Below the pieces are notes generated by a model, which was not told the origin of the DNA, did not search any database, and saw only the letters and a list, made by a program, of their open reading frames with translations. Of a stretch of 20,731 nucleotides of DNA, positions 7,510 through 13,570 are shown one piece after another. Within the stretch, counting starts at the first letter, position 1, and every line of letters starts with the position of its first letter. Where the stretch lies: assembly GCA_963934295.1 (NCBI GenBank), contig CAWVXY010000054.1:1-20731 (forward strand), written 5' to 3'. This DNA comes from Seribacter sp963934295 (GTDB lineage: Bacteria > Verrucomicrobiota > Verrucomicrobiia > Opitutales > Seribacteraceae). The position numbers were made by a program, and so were the translations under genes.

Positions 7510-8040
7510 ATGATAGAAGAAATTTTTGATGTAGTAAACTTTAGTGATCAAGTTATTGGATCCGAAACTAGAACTGAAGTACATAAAGACAACCTTTTGC
7601 ATCGTGCAGTACATATTATGGTTTCACCCTCTCACTCCAAGTGGATTTTACAGAAAAGGTCAGGTAGTAAAGATGTAGACCCATTTTTATGGACGAGTAG
7701 TTGCTCGGGCCATGTTGATTCTGGTGAGAAATATATCGACGCTGCAGTTCGTGAATGCAAAGAAGAATTAGGGATAGTTGTAAAAAAAGAATCCCTAATC
7801 GAAATATTTCGTGCGAGTCCTTGTGAAGAAACTGGGAATGAATTTGTTAGGTTTTATTTATTAAAGTACAAAAAAGAAATTAAAGTTAAGGCAGATGAAA
7901 TACTACAGGTAGCAGATTATTCAATAGATCGAATCGAACAATTAATGCTAACAAATCCAGAATTATTTTCCGGTTCTTTTATTCATTTATTTCCTTTTGT
8001 AAAAAAAGGAGTTCAATTAAATGAAGGTTGTTTGCCCTGA
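7510..8040 (+). CDS. Nudix hydrolase, YfcD / isopentenyl-diphosphate-isomerase-like
   Basis: The 176-residue protein has a complete Nudix box at 67-89: G67, then GHVDSGE with E73, and RECKEELGI at 81-89 (G-x5-E-x7-R-E-x2-E-E-x-G). The N-terminal HRAVHIMV and QKRSGSKDVDPFLWTSSCSGHV are typical of the subgroup shared by YfcD-type hydrolases and type I IPP isomerase (which ligate metal around such His and Cys residues). Members act on nucleoside diphosphate-linked substrates or, in true Idi, interconvert IPP and DMAPP. I favour a YfcD-like hydrolase; Idi is the alternative. The A-rich leader before ATG 7510 has no Shine-Dalgarno site. Its last 24 bp overlap the 3' end of ruvB on the opposite strand. 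Confidence 0.8.
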   Translation: MIEEIFDVVNFSDQVIGSETRTEVHKDNLLHRAVHIMVSPSHSKWILQKRSGSKDVDPFLWTSSCSGHVDSGEKYIDAAVRECKEELGIVVKKESLIEIFRASPCEETGNEFVRFYLLKYKKEIKVKADEILQVADYSIDRIEQLMLTNPELFSGSFIHLFPFVKKGVQLNEGCLP

Positions 8041-9078
8041 ATTAGGATCGCTTATATCTGATAATCCAGTGATTTCCCAACCTTTTGAGGTAAGCATTCT
8101 GCCTTGGGAAGTTCTCTTGAGATAACCTTCTTGAATTAAAAAAGGTTCGTGCACTTCCTCTAGGGTATGTTCTTCCTCACCAACGGCAACCGCAACCGTT
8201 CCCAAACCGACTGGTCCACCCTTATAATTTTCGCCAATTATTCGAAGAATTCGTTTGTCCATTTCATCGAGTCCCCGACAATCAATCTCTAGTAATTCTA
8301 AGGCTTCATTTGCGATGTCTTGCGAAATTTTTCCATCAGCTCTTTGTTCAGCAAAATCTCTGGTGAAATGTATTAAATTATTTGCAACTCTTGGGGTTCC
8401 TCGAGCTCTACCAGCAATTTCTTTTGCTCCTGCGTTATCAATTTTGCAATTCAATAAATCGCAACTTCTTAAGACTATTTTCGTTAAGTCTTCTTGGCTG
8501 TAATAGTCTAATCGAGTCTGCAGGGTGAATCTGCTTCTCATGGGGGAAGTGAGAAGACCCACTCTTGTTGTTGCACCCACTAATGTAAATCGTGGTATGT
8601 CAAGACGAACACTGCGGGCGTTGGGACCTTGGTCTATCATTATATCTATTCGGTAATCTTCCATGGCCGAATAAAGATATTCCTCAACAGTTTTAGGAAT
8701 TCTATGTATTTCATCGATGAACAATAGGTCTCCATTTTCTAAATTTGTCAGCAGTCCAGCTAAATCTCCTGGTTTATCAATCACAGGACCTGATGTTACC
8801 CGCACCTCTCTTTTCATTTCCCGACCTATAATGTGAGCGAGAGTAGTTTTACCCAGACCAGGGGGACCGCAAAGAAGAATGTGCTTCAGTGGTTCTTCGC
8901 GCTTTACTGCAGCTCCAACCATTACCTCCAAGCGTTCCAAAGTCTTTTTTTGTCCGGTAAAATCAGCAAAAGAAGGAGGCCGTAGTGCAGCATCAATTTC
9001 TTGGACCGAATCGAAGGACTGCTCGATAAATTCTTTTCCTGTTGTGTGTTCTTCTTTCATTCCATTCTGGTGATTCAA
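8017..9078 (-). CDS. ruvB: Holliday junction branch-migration helicase RuvB
   Basis: RuvB is the AAA+ motor that, with RuvA and RuvC, drives branch migration of Holliday junctions in recombinational repair. The 353-residue protein has LRPPSFADFTGQ (32-42), Walker A GPPGLGKT (71-78), SGPVIDKPGDLAGLLTNL (96-113), Walker B DEIH (122-125), sensor 1 GATTR (168-172), the arginine-finger region SPMRSRF (178-184) and the C-terminal winged helix with GGPVGLGTVA. The longest frame starts at a TTG (9078) that overlaps the murA stop by 4 bp; ATG at 9060 (residue 7) is the other candidate, and neither has a clear Shine-Dalgarno site. ruvA and ruvC are not in the window. Coupling to murA is the visible regulation. 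Confidence 0.97.
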   Translation of the reverse strand: MNHQNGMKEEHTTGKEFIEQSFDSVQEIDAALRPPSFADFTGQKKTLERLEVMVGAAVKREEPLKHILLCGPPGLGKTTLAHIIGREMKREVRVTSGPVIDKPGDLAGLLTNLENGDLLFIDEIHRIPKTVEEYLYSAMEDYRIDIMIDQGPNARSVRLDIPRFTLVGATTRVGLLTSPMRSRFTLQTRLDYYSQEDLTKIVLRSCDLLNCKIDNAGAKEIAGRARGTPRVANNLIHFTRDFAEQRADGKISQDIANEALELLEIDCRGLDEMDKRILRIIGENYKGGPVGLGTVAVAVGEEEHTLEEVHEPFLIQEGYLKRTSQGRMLTSKGWEITGLSDISDPNSGQTTFI

Positions 9079-10373
9079 TTTGTGGAGAAGGACTTGGGCA
9101 GTTTTGATTCTGGAACCCGTTCAACAATTGCTCCCAATGCCTGAAGTTTTTTTTCAAAAGCGTCGTAACCTCGATCAAGATGGTAAATACGTTGTACCCA
9201 ACTTTCCCCCTCCGCTGCTAATCCAGCAAGAATCAGGGCGGCACTTGCCCTTAAATCAGAGGCCATAACCGGAGCACCTGTGAGTTTGCTTTTTCCTTTT
9301 ACCACAGAACTTGCTCCCTCCATCGCAATATCTGCACCCATTCTCATCAGTTCAGGCACATGCATAAATCGACTGGGGTAAACTCGTTCTGTCAAAATAC
9401 TCAAACCCTTTGCCCTGCATGCGAGAGCACAGGATTGTGCCTGTAAATCAGTAGGAAAGCCAGGGTATGGAAGAGTAATTATTTCGAGTGAATTTAATTC
9501 ACCATTATTTAAATAAACTTTGATTTGATCAGATTGATGGACATCCATCGAAATTCCGCTGTCTTGCATTACATTTATAAAACTTCCTAAATGTTCTGGT
9601 TTTGCTCCGTCAAGGGTAACTTTCCCCTGGGTAATGGCAGCCGCTATCGCGTAAGTTGCAGCTTCAATTCGATCAGGCATTACAGTATGATTACAACCAG
9701 ATAACTTAGATACTCCTTCAATCTCTAAGCTATGGGAACCGATTCCTGAAATTTTAGCTCCCATTGAAAGAAGCATATTGCATAAGTCTATAATTTCTGG
9801 CTCGCATGCAGAGCTATCAATTGTAGTTATGCCGGGGGCAAGAACCGCAGCCATGATCGCGTTTGTAGTCCCTGTTACTGTACTTCCATGACGTCCACCT
9901 AGAAATATCTTATTACCTCTTAAATTCTTGCCTTCTACTTTTACAATTCCTTTTTCAAGTTCAATGTTTGCTCCTAGGCGCGTTAAAGCTCTGATATGCA
10001 AATCGATTGGCCTTTGTCCAATTACACACCCCCCTGGCATTGGGATTTCTGCCTTCTTGAGCCTTCCAACTAAAGGACCTAAGAGACAAATCGAAGCCCG
10101 CATTTTTCTAACTAATTCGTAGGGTGCTTTGTATGAAATATTTGCTGGGTTTATTTCCCAAGTGGTATGATCTACTTTTCTTATTTCTGCTCCAAGTTCT
10201 GACAGGATTTCTGCCATAAACCTGACATCGCTTAAATTAGGTACATTTTTTAAAATACTTTTCTCCGAGCTCAGGAGGGTAGCGGCAAATTGGGGTAGGG
10301 CGGCGTTTTTTGAGCCGCTGATATTTACAACTCCACTAAGAGAGTTACCACCACAAATTCTAAATACTTCCAC
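9075..10373 (-). CDS. murA: UDP-N-acetylglucosamine 1-carboxyvinyltransferase MurA
   Basis: MurA transfers enolpyruvate from PEP to UDP-GlcNAc, the first committed cytoplasmic step of peptidoglycan synthesis, and is the target of fosfomycin. The 432-residue sequence has full family length: SGSKNAALP (19-27, K22 and N23 active-site), VRKMRAS (88-94), the catalytic-cysteine loop PMPGGCVIGQRP (111-122) with C116 present, so the ordinary fosfomycin-sensitive form, GSTVTGTTNAIMAA, the PGFPTDLQAQ motif with the conserved Asp, and a C-terminal HLDRGY motif. The start is a GTG at 10373 that lies in one arm of a 7-bp inverted repeat. Its stop overlaps the ruvB start. A disordered protein gene lies 41 bp upstream in the same direction. 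Confidence 0.97.
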   Translation of the reverse strand: MEVFRICGGNSLSGVVNISGSKNAALPQFAATLLSSEKSILKNVPNLSDVRFMAEILSELGAEIRKVDHTTWEINPANISYKAPYELVRKMRASICLLGPLVGRLKKAEIPMPGGCVIGQRPIDLHIRALTRLGANIELEKGIVKVEGKNLRGNKIFLGGRHGSTVTGTTNAIMAAVLAPGITTIDSSACEPEIIDLCNMLLSMGAKISGIGSHSLEIEGVSKLSGCNHTVMPDRIEAATYAIAAAITQGKVTLDGAKPEHLGSFINVMQDSGISMDVHQSDQIKVYLNNGELNSLEIITLPYPGFPTDLQAQSCALACRAKGLSILTERVYPSRFMHVPELMRMGADIAMEGASSVVKGKSKLTGAPVMASDLRASAALILAGLAAEGESWVQRIYHLDRGYDAFEKKLQALGAIVERVPESKLPKSFSTN

Positions 10374-10394
10374 TGTTTAGTTATGATTAAACAG
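10373..10394. promoter_or_regulatory. Inverted repeat at the murA start codon
   Basis: CTGTTTA (10373-10379) and TAAACAG (10388-10394) are a perfect 7-bp inverted repeat with an 8-nt spacer. In the murA message the hairpin would end on the first base of the GTG start codon. It could be an operator or an RNA hairpin limiting ribosome access; sequence alone does not decide. Confidence 0.4.
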
Positions 10395-10414
10395 CAGTAA
10401 AAATTGCTCAAGCA

Positions 10415-10933
10415 TTAACCACCAAAAAGCTTTGAAATAAATCCACCGAAACCCGTTTTTTTCTTAATCTCATCATTATTCTTTTTTGACTTGGAACTCT
10501 CTTTATTTGGATGAGATTTATATTCAGAATGTGGTTTATTCTTTCTTTTTCTTCTTGGCTTTGGATTTGAGGAGTTAGAGTTTTTTCTTCTATCTTTATC
10601 TTGATCGTTTTGAGAATTTTTACTTTCTTGATTCCTGCTTTGACCTTCGCTCCTGTGTGATTCTCGACTGGAGTTCTTAGGTTTTCCCGTACGGTTTCTA
10701 CCGCTTCTGTTTTCGTTTGGATTATTAGATTTAAAATTATTTTTACCTCTTCTGTTTCCTTGGTTTTCGTTTCTGTTCTGAGGACTGGGTTTTGCCTTTG
10801 AAAGATCATCCACCAATTTTTCTCCCGTGGTTTCAATTTCGCCAAATGGCTCAGTGCTTTTTTTTATTTCAGAGGTAGTTTCCAAAGGTTTTTCGTTAGG
10901 ACGATACCAACGTGAGCGAAGTTTTGATTTCAT
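10415..10933 (-). CDS. Intrinsically disordered basic protein with conserved-looking ends
   Basis: I recognise no family. The 172-residue product starts MKSKLRSRWYRP, continues with an ordinary stretch to about residue 48, and then is a long Lys/Arg/Asn/Ser/Gln-rich low-complexity region (about 49-158), almost without hydrophobic residues. It closes with a short amphipathic segment, TGFGGFISKLFGG. It has neither signal peptide nor membrane segment. A strongly basic disordered body with short aromatic or hydrophobic ends is what one sees in nucleic-acid-binding or condensate-forming proteins, but this is inference. A second long frame overlaps it (10408-10845) only because of the biased composition; I prefer this one for its upstream ATG, its non-random ends and position 41 bp before murA. 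Confidence 0.65.
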   Translation of the reverse strand: MKSKLRSRWYRPNEKPLETTSEIKKSTEPFGEIETTGEKLVDDLSKAKPSPQNRNENQGNRRGKNNFKSNNPNENRSGRNRTGKPKNSSRESHRSEGQSRNQESKNSQNDQDKDRRKNSNSSNPKPRRKRKNKPHSEYKSHPNKESSKSKKNNDEIKKKTGFGGFISKLFGG

Positions 10934-11043
10934 AAAAAGTTTATTTAGGTAAGTGTATAATCTTAGATTGTGTGTTCGATAACTTTCAAAGTAATGATTT
11001 AAAATACCCTAGGATTTTAAGCGATTTTTGGAAAGTAACATTA

Positions 11044-11060
11044 TTGTATCAAAGATACAA
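11044..11060. promoter_or_regulatory. 17-bp operator-like palindrome upstream of the dUTPase gene
   Basis: TTGTATC (11044-11050) and GATACAA (11054-11060) form a perfect 7-bp inverted repeat with a 3-nt spacer, in the 202-bp region between two divergently transcribed genes (start codons at 10933 and 11136). Size and spacing fit a dimeric repressor site. No regulator is encoded nearby. Confidence 0.35.
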
Positions 11061-11135
11061 CAAGTGTAAAGGAACCATCTTCAATATTATTAAAACCACT
11101 TGCTTAATCTCCTTAGATGTTTTTTATACGAATTT

Positions 11136-11507
11136 ATGGATAAACTTGAAAGTATCTTTGAGTTACAAGAGCAACTCAACAGCCGAATTGGTGTAAATAT
11201 GAAAGAAATGACTGACGAAGATAAGGAGAAGTGGATTCTCAATTATGTTCGTGCTATGCAACAAGAACTTGCTGAGCTTACCGATTCGGTCCCTTGGAAA
11301 TGGTGGGCAAAATATCAGGAGTTTGATAAGCAAAATGCAAAAGTTGAAATAGTGGATTTATTTCACTTTCTCATATCATTGGCTCAAGTAATGGGAATGT
11401 CTGCAGACGATGTTTTTCAAGCATATTTAAAGAAAAACAAAGTTAATCACAATCGACAAGAATCTGGGTATTCGTCAAAGGACGAAAATGATTCAAGGCA
11501 TATTTAG
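11136..11507 (+). CDS. dUTP diphosphatase, dimeric (all-alpha, MazG-superfamily) type
   Basis: The enzyme hydrolyses dUTP to dUMP, keeping uracil out of DNA and feeding dTMP synthesis. From ATG 11136 it is 123 residues. The frame is open from 11100, but the extra residues (MLNLLRCFLYEF) do not look like part of the fold. The two metal motifs of the superfamily are intact: E44-L-A-E47 (ExxE) followed by SVPWKWW, and E71-I-V-D74 (ExxD) in KVEIVDLFHFL. The WKWW and DLFHFLISLAQVMGMS stretches are those of the dimeric dUTPase family known from kinetoplastids, Campylobacter and some phages, unrelated to trimeric Dut. At 123 residues it is shorter than the kinetoplastid enzymes. The stop codon lies in the loop of a 10-bp hairpin shared with rpsT. 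Confidence 0.8.
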   Translation: MDKLESIFELQEQLNSRIGVNMKEMTDEDKEKWILNYVRAMQQELAELTDSVPWKWWAKYQEFDKQNAKVEIVDLFHFLISLAQVMGMSADDVFQAYLKKNKVNHNRQESGYSSKDENDSRHI

Positions 11508-11517
11508 ATGCCTTGAA
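11492..11517. terminator. Bidirectional hairpin between dUTPase and rpsT
   Basis: TTCAAGGCAT (11492-11501) and ATGCCTTGAA (11508-11517) make a perfect 10-bp stem around loop ATTTAG. The dUTPase stop codon TAG is the last three bases of the loop, and the rpsT stop is 6 bp beyond the other side. It is well placed to end both transcripts, although no long T-run follows. Confidence 0.55.
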
Positions 11518-11523
11518 ATTCAA

Positions 11524-11787
11524 CTATGCAATAGAAGAGAGTAATGCGGAGCAGCGAGATTTTTTTCTCGATATCTTGTTTGCATGCACAAGCGAATTTT
11601 TTCTAGCTTTTTCCAAAGCCGAGATAAAAGAGGCCGAGGCTTCTTTCGCTTGGGTGGAATCTTTGGACTCAACTGCAGAGAGAAACTTCTTCTCTAAGGT
11701 TTTGAGCTTGCTGATAACCATACGATTTTGTAGGTAGCGCGTTTGGTTTTTGCGAATATTTTTGATTGCTGACTTTGTGTTGGCCAT
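11524..11787 (-). CDS. rpsT: Small ribosomal subunit protein bS20
   Basis: The 87-residue basic helical protein has the S20 signature: MANTKSAIKNIRKNQ at the start, NRMVISKLKTLEKKF in the first helix, a short Ala/Ser-rich turn, and ALEKARKNSLVHANKISRKKSR toward the end. S20 binds the 5' domain of 16S rRNA in the small subunit. A good promoter (TTGACG at 11826-11821, TAATAC at 11802-11797, 18-bp spacer, read on the minus strand) puts the transcription start about 3 nt before the ATG, and there is no Shine-Dalgarno sequence, so the message may be almost leaderless. It lies 53 bp downstream of the RNase P RNA gene. Confidence 0.96.
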   Translation of the reverse strand: MANTKSAIKNIRKNQTRYLQNRMVISKLKTLEKKFLSAVESKDSTQAKEASASFISALEKARKNSLVHANKISRKKSRCSALLSSIA

Positions 11788-11796
11788 GTGGGTGAA

Positions 11797-11826
11797 GTAT
11801 TATTGTTTTTTTCTGATTTGCGTCAA
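11797..11826 (-). promoter_or_regulatory. rpsT promoter
   Basis: Read on the minus strand, a -35 box TTGACG (11826-11821) and a -10 box TAATAC (11802-11797) are 18 bp apart. The predicted transcription start is near 11790, and the rpsT ATG begins at 11787. It lies just after the end of rnpB, so rpsT can be transcribed on its own. Confidence 0.5.
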
Positions 11827-11840
11827 TTCCAAAAATGAAT

Positions 11841-12208
11841 CCGGGAAGCTGTAAGCCAGATTCTGTACTTTTGATATTCCAAAAGTTCGTTCATTTATCT
11901 ATTAGTTTTCACCAATCCTTCGTTGAAGGTGCGACGTACCCGAAACCATTGGGCGGGCAACCCGGTTTCCTATTTCGTCTTGCATCGAACTGGGTTTACA
12001 TTGCCCACTTGGTTGCCCTTGTGGCGGTGGGCTTTTACCCCACCTTTTCACCCTTACCTCATGAATGAGGCGGTTTATTTTCTGCTGCACTAGCCGTGAA
12101 CTTATTTTGAGATAAGCTCCCCCCGTTTTCACAGGGAATTCTGCCCTTTGATGTCCGGACTTTCCTCTATCTATATCAAAGCATAAACAGCGAACGAACG
12201 CTTCCCGG
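11841..12208 (-). ncRNA. rnpB: RNase P RNA, bacterial type A
   Basis: This is the catalytic RNA that trims the 5' leader of tRNA precursors. On the minus strand the conserved 5' block GAGGAAAGTCCGGAC and the 3' block ACAGAATCTGGCTTA are both present and pair to form P4, with the substituted bases still pairing. CCGGGAAGC at one end (12208-12200) and GCTTCCCGG at the other (11849-11841) form a perfect 9-bp P1 helix, which sets the ends at about 368 nt. Other hallmarks are GGTAAGGGTGAAAAGGTG, the GAAATAGG segment, the L15-region CGGGTA and a perfect 7-bp P18 hairpin. It lies 44 bp after the zinc-ribbon gene and 53 bp before rpsT. Confidence 0.95.
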
Positions 12209-12212
12209 AAAT

Positions 12213-12240
12213 TGAATAAAAATGTATTGTCTTGAGGCAA
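12213..12240 (-). promoter_or_regulatory. Candidate rnpB promoter
   Basis: On the minus strand TTGCCT (12240-12235) and TATTCA (12218-12213) are 16 bp apart. The expected start is near 12206, which agrees with the 5' end of RNase P RNA deduced from the P1 helix (12208). The -10 match is moderate. Confidence 0.35.
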
Positions 12241-12252
12241 AGAAATAAAAAA

Positions 12253-12969
12253 TTAGCGCTCAAAATAAACTATTCGCCCACATTGATCGCAATGTGTAAG
12301 TTTCTGTTCGACCAGTACCGAGGATGAAATGTCGTTTGAAACCCGCAGGTTACAACCTGTGCATTTTTGGCCTTCAAGGGGGGCAATGAAAGGAGGACGT
12401 GCAACGACTTTTTTCGTTCGCTCGTAACCTACTAAAAGAATATCCTCAACTTCTAGTCTAGACTCAGTGATTTCAGATTCTAATTTTTGGATATCTGATT
12501 TAAGAAGTTCGATCTTTTTAACAAGTTCCTCCTTCTCAATTTCAAGATCATCAACTCTGGCGGAAATTTTATTTTGAGCAATTTCTGTGGTTTCTTTGGC
12601 TCCATCGATCTTGAGCAAGGTTTCAATTTGTTGGTCCTCTTTTTGCGATAATTGCTGAACCAAATTATGTATTTCGTTTTCGAGGGCTTGGTATTCCTCA
12701 TTTTTTTTAACTTGTAATTGCTTGTTTTTTTGCCTGCTAATGTGTTCCGATATGGAGTTTATCTCATTCTCTATAGTATTATTTTGAGACTCTAAGGATT
12801 TTAGTTCATGTGCAGCAGCAGCAATGGTGTCCTTTTCAATTTTGATTTTAGATTCCATTTGCTCAATTAATCGAGGTAAATTCTCGAGTTCTTGATCCAT
12901 AACTAATTTTCTTCGGTCTCGACTATGAAGCAAAAGTAATTTTTTGAAATCGGAATTATTTGAAAGCAT
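12253..12969 (-). CDS. Coiled-coil protein with C-terminal C4 zinc ribbon (DUF164 / CT398 type)
   Basis: The 238-residue protein is a long two-part helical coiled coil (about residues 15-180, rich in Glu/Lys/Gln heptads) followed by a zinc ribbon with Cys pairs C203-x2-C206 and C227-x2-C230 in the pattern of the PF02591 zinc-ribbon family. The best-studied relative is chlamydial CT398, reported to bind sigma-54 and other partners; no enzymatic role is known. A PPFIAPLEGQKC stretch joins the two parts, as is usual in the family. The ATG at 12969 has no Shine-Dalgarno sequence. The gene ends 44 bp before rnpB on the same strand. It shares a 128-bp upstream region with the divergent TPR gene. 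Confidence 0.85.
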   Translation of the reverse strand: MLSNNSDFKKLLLLHSRDRRKLVMDQELENLPRLIEQMESKIKIEKDTIAAAAHELKSLESQNNTIENEINSISEHISRQKNKQLQVKKNEEYQALENEIHNLVQQLSQKEDQQIETLLKIDGAKETTEIAQNKISARVDDLEIEKEELVKKIELLKSDIQKLESEITESRLEVEDILLVGYERTKKVVARPPFIAPLEGQKCTGCNLRVSNDISSSVLVEQKLTHCDQCGRIVYFER

Positions 12970-13097
12970 CGATTGGAGGAAGTATTAATTGCAGTGGCAT
13001 TTAATTACAATGAATGTTTTAGTAAATTGTGACAAGGAATTACGGGATGATTAATTTTTATATTTCACAAATCAAAAACTTTTTATTTATATAACGT

Positions 13098-13448
13098 ATG
13101 GGAGCTATTAATTCGAAAAGTTTGATTGATGATGCTATTTTTTCTTTTTCAATTGGAGATGAAAAAACGGCCAGGAATACTTTATTAAAAGTGCTTGAAT
13201 CTGATCCTGATAATTTAGACGCGTTGAGAGCAATTTCAGAAGTCTTCCTTTCCCTCAATGAGTTGGAATCCTCCGAGTTATATTGCAGGCGTGCATTGAA
13301 GACTAACCCGAAAGATTTAACTAGTATGGTTAGCCTTGCTCGTATCTTAGTTAAGAGAGGTGACAAGGAGGGAGCAGAAGATGCATCCAGCAAAGCACGA
13401 ATTTTGGGTTGGAAGGAGGAACTTGCAAGTGATTTAGATGATGATTAA
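13098..13448 (+). CDS. Small tetratricopeptide-repeat protein
   Basis: The 116-residue protein is built from about three TPR-like helix pairs (near residues 8-41, 42-75 and 76-109). The second repeat is the clearest: NLDALRAISEVFLSLNELESSELYCRRAL with an ending of NPKD, and the first ends in ESDPDN, the usual closing pattern. It has no signal peptide; the tail is acidic (ASDLDDD). TPRs bind other proteins; the partner is unknown. It is a stand-alone gene, divergent from the zinc-ribbon gene and 122 bp upstream of accA. The A/T-rich leader before ATG 13098 has no Shine-Dalgarno sequence. Confidence 0.75.
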   Translation: MGAINSKSLIDDAIFSFSIGDEKTARNTLLKVLESDPDNLDALRAISEVFLSLNELESSELYCRRALKTNPKDLTSMVSLARILVKRGDKEGAEDASSKARILGWKEELASDLDDD

Positions 13449-13491
13449 TTGAAAGAAAGTTTTAAAATTCCGAAACCACAAGCACTAAATA

Positions 13492-13534
13492 ATTACATAG
13501 ATGACATTTAGAAGAAATGTATTTATTATGTAAT
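13492..13534. repeat. Nested inverted repeat upstream of accA
   Basis: ATTACATA (13492-13499) pairs with TATGTAAT (13527-13534), and inside it ACATTT (13504-13509) pairs with AAATGT (13515-13520) around a 5-nt loop. The two stems are separated by internal loops of 4 and 6 nt. The structure lies 37 bp before the accA start. It could be the TPR-gene terminator or an accA control element; there is no T-run. Confidence 0.35.
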
Positions 13535-13570
13535 ATTTAAAGTACATTTTATTAAGACCTAAAAAAATTT

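Noticed and set aside
10408..10845. A 145-codon frame, minus strand, overlapping the disordered protein
   Set aside because: It arises from the biased composition. It starts internally, and the other frame has an upstream ATG and more ordered ends.
10972..11196. Small plus-strand frame upstream of the dUTPase gene
   Set aside because: It overlaps the dUTPase start in another frame, contains the palindrome and promoter-like A/T DNA, and resembles no family.
11841..12208. RNase P RNA with a defective tRNA-CCA-binding (GGU) loop
   Set aside because: I first compared the wrong loop (the AATGTAAAC segment). Realigned with E. coli M1 RNA, the L15 motif falls in the segment after the GGTTTC arm and reads CGGGTA, so the GGU is intact.
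11835..12240. Two open frames on opposite strands (plus 11835-12068, minus 11902-12240)
   Set aside because: Both lie inside the RNase P RNA gene, which explains the sequence fully.
13058..13393. 111-codon minus-strand frame
   Set aside because: It is antisense to the TPR gene, whose protein has clear repeats.
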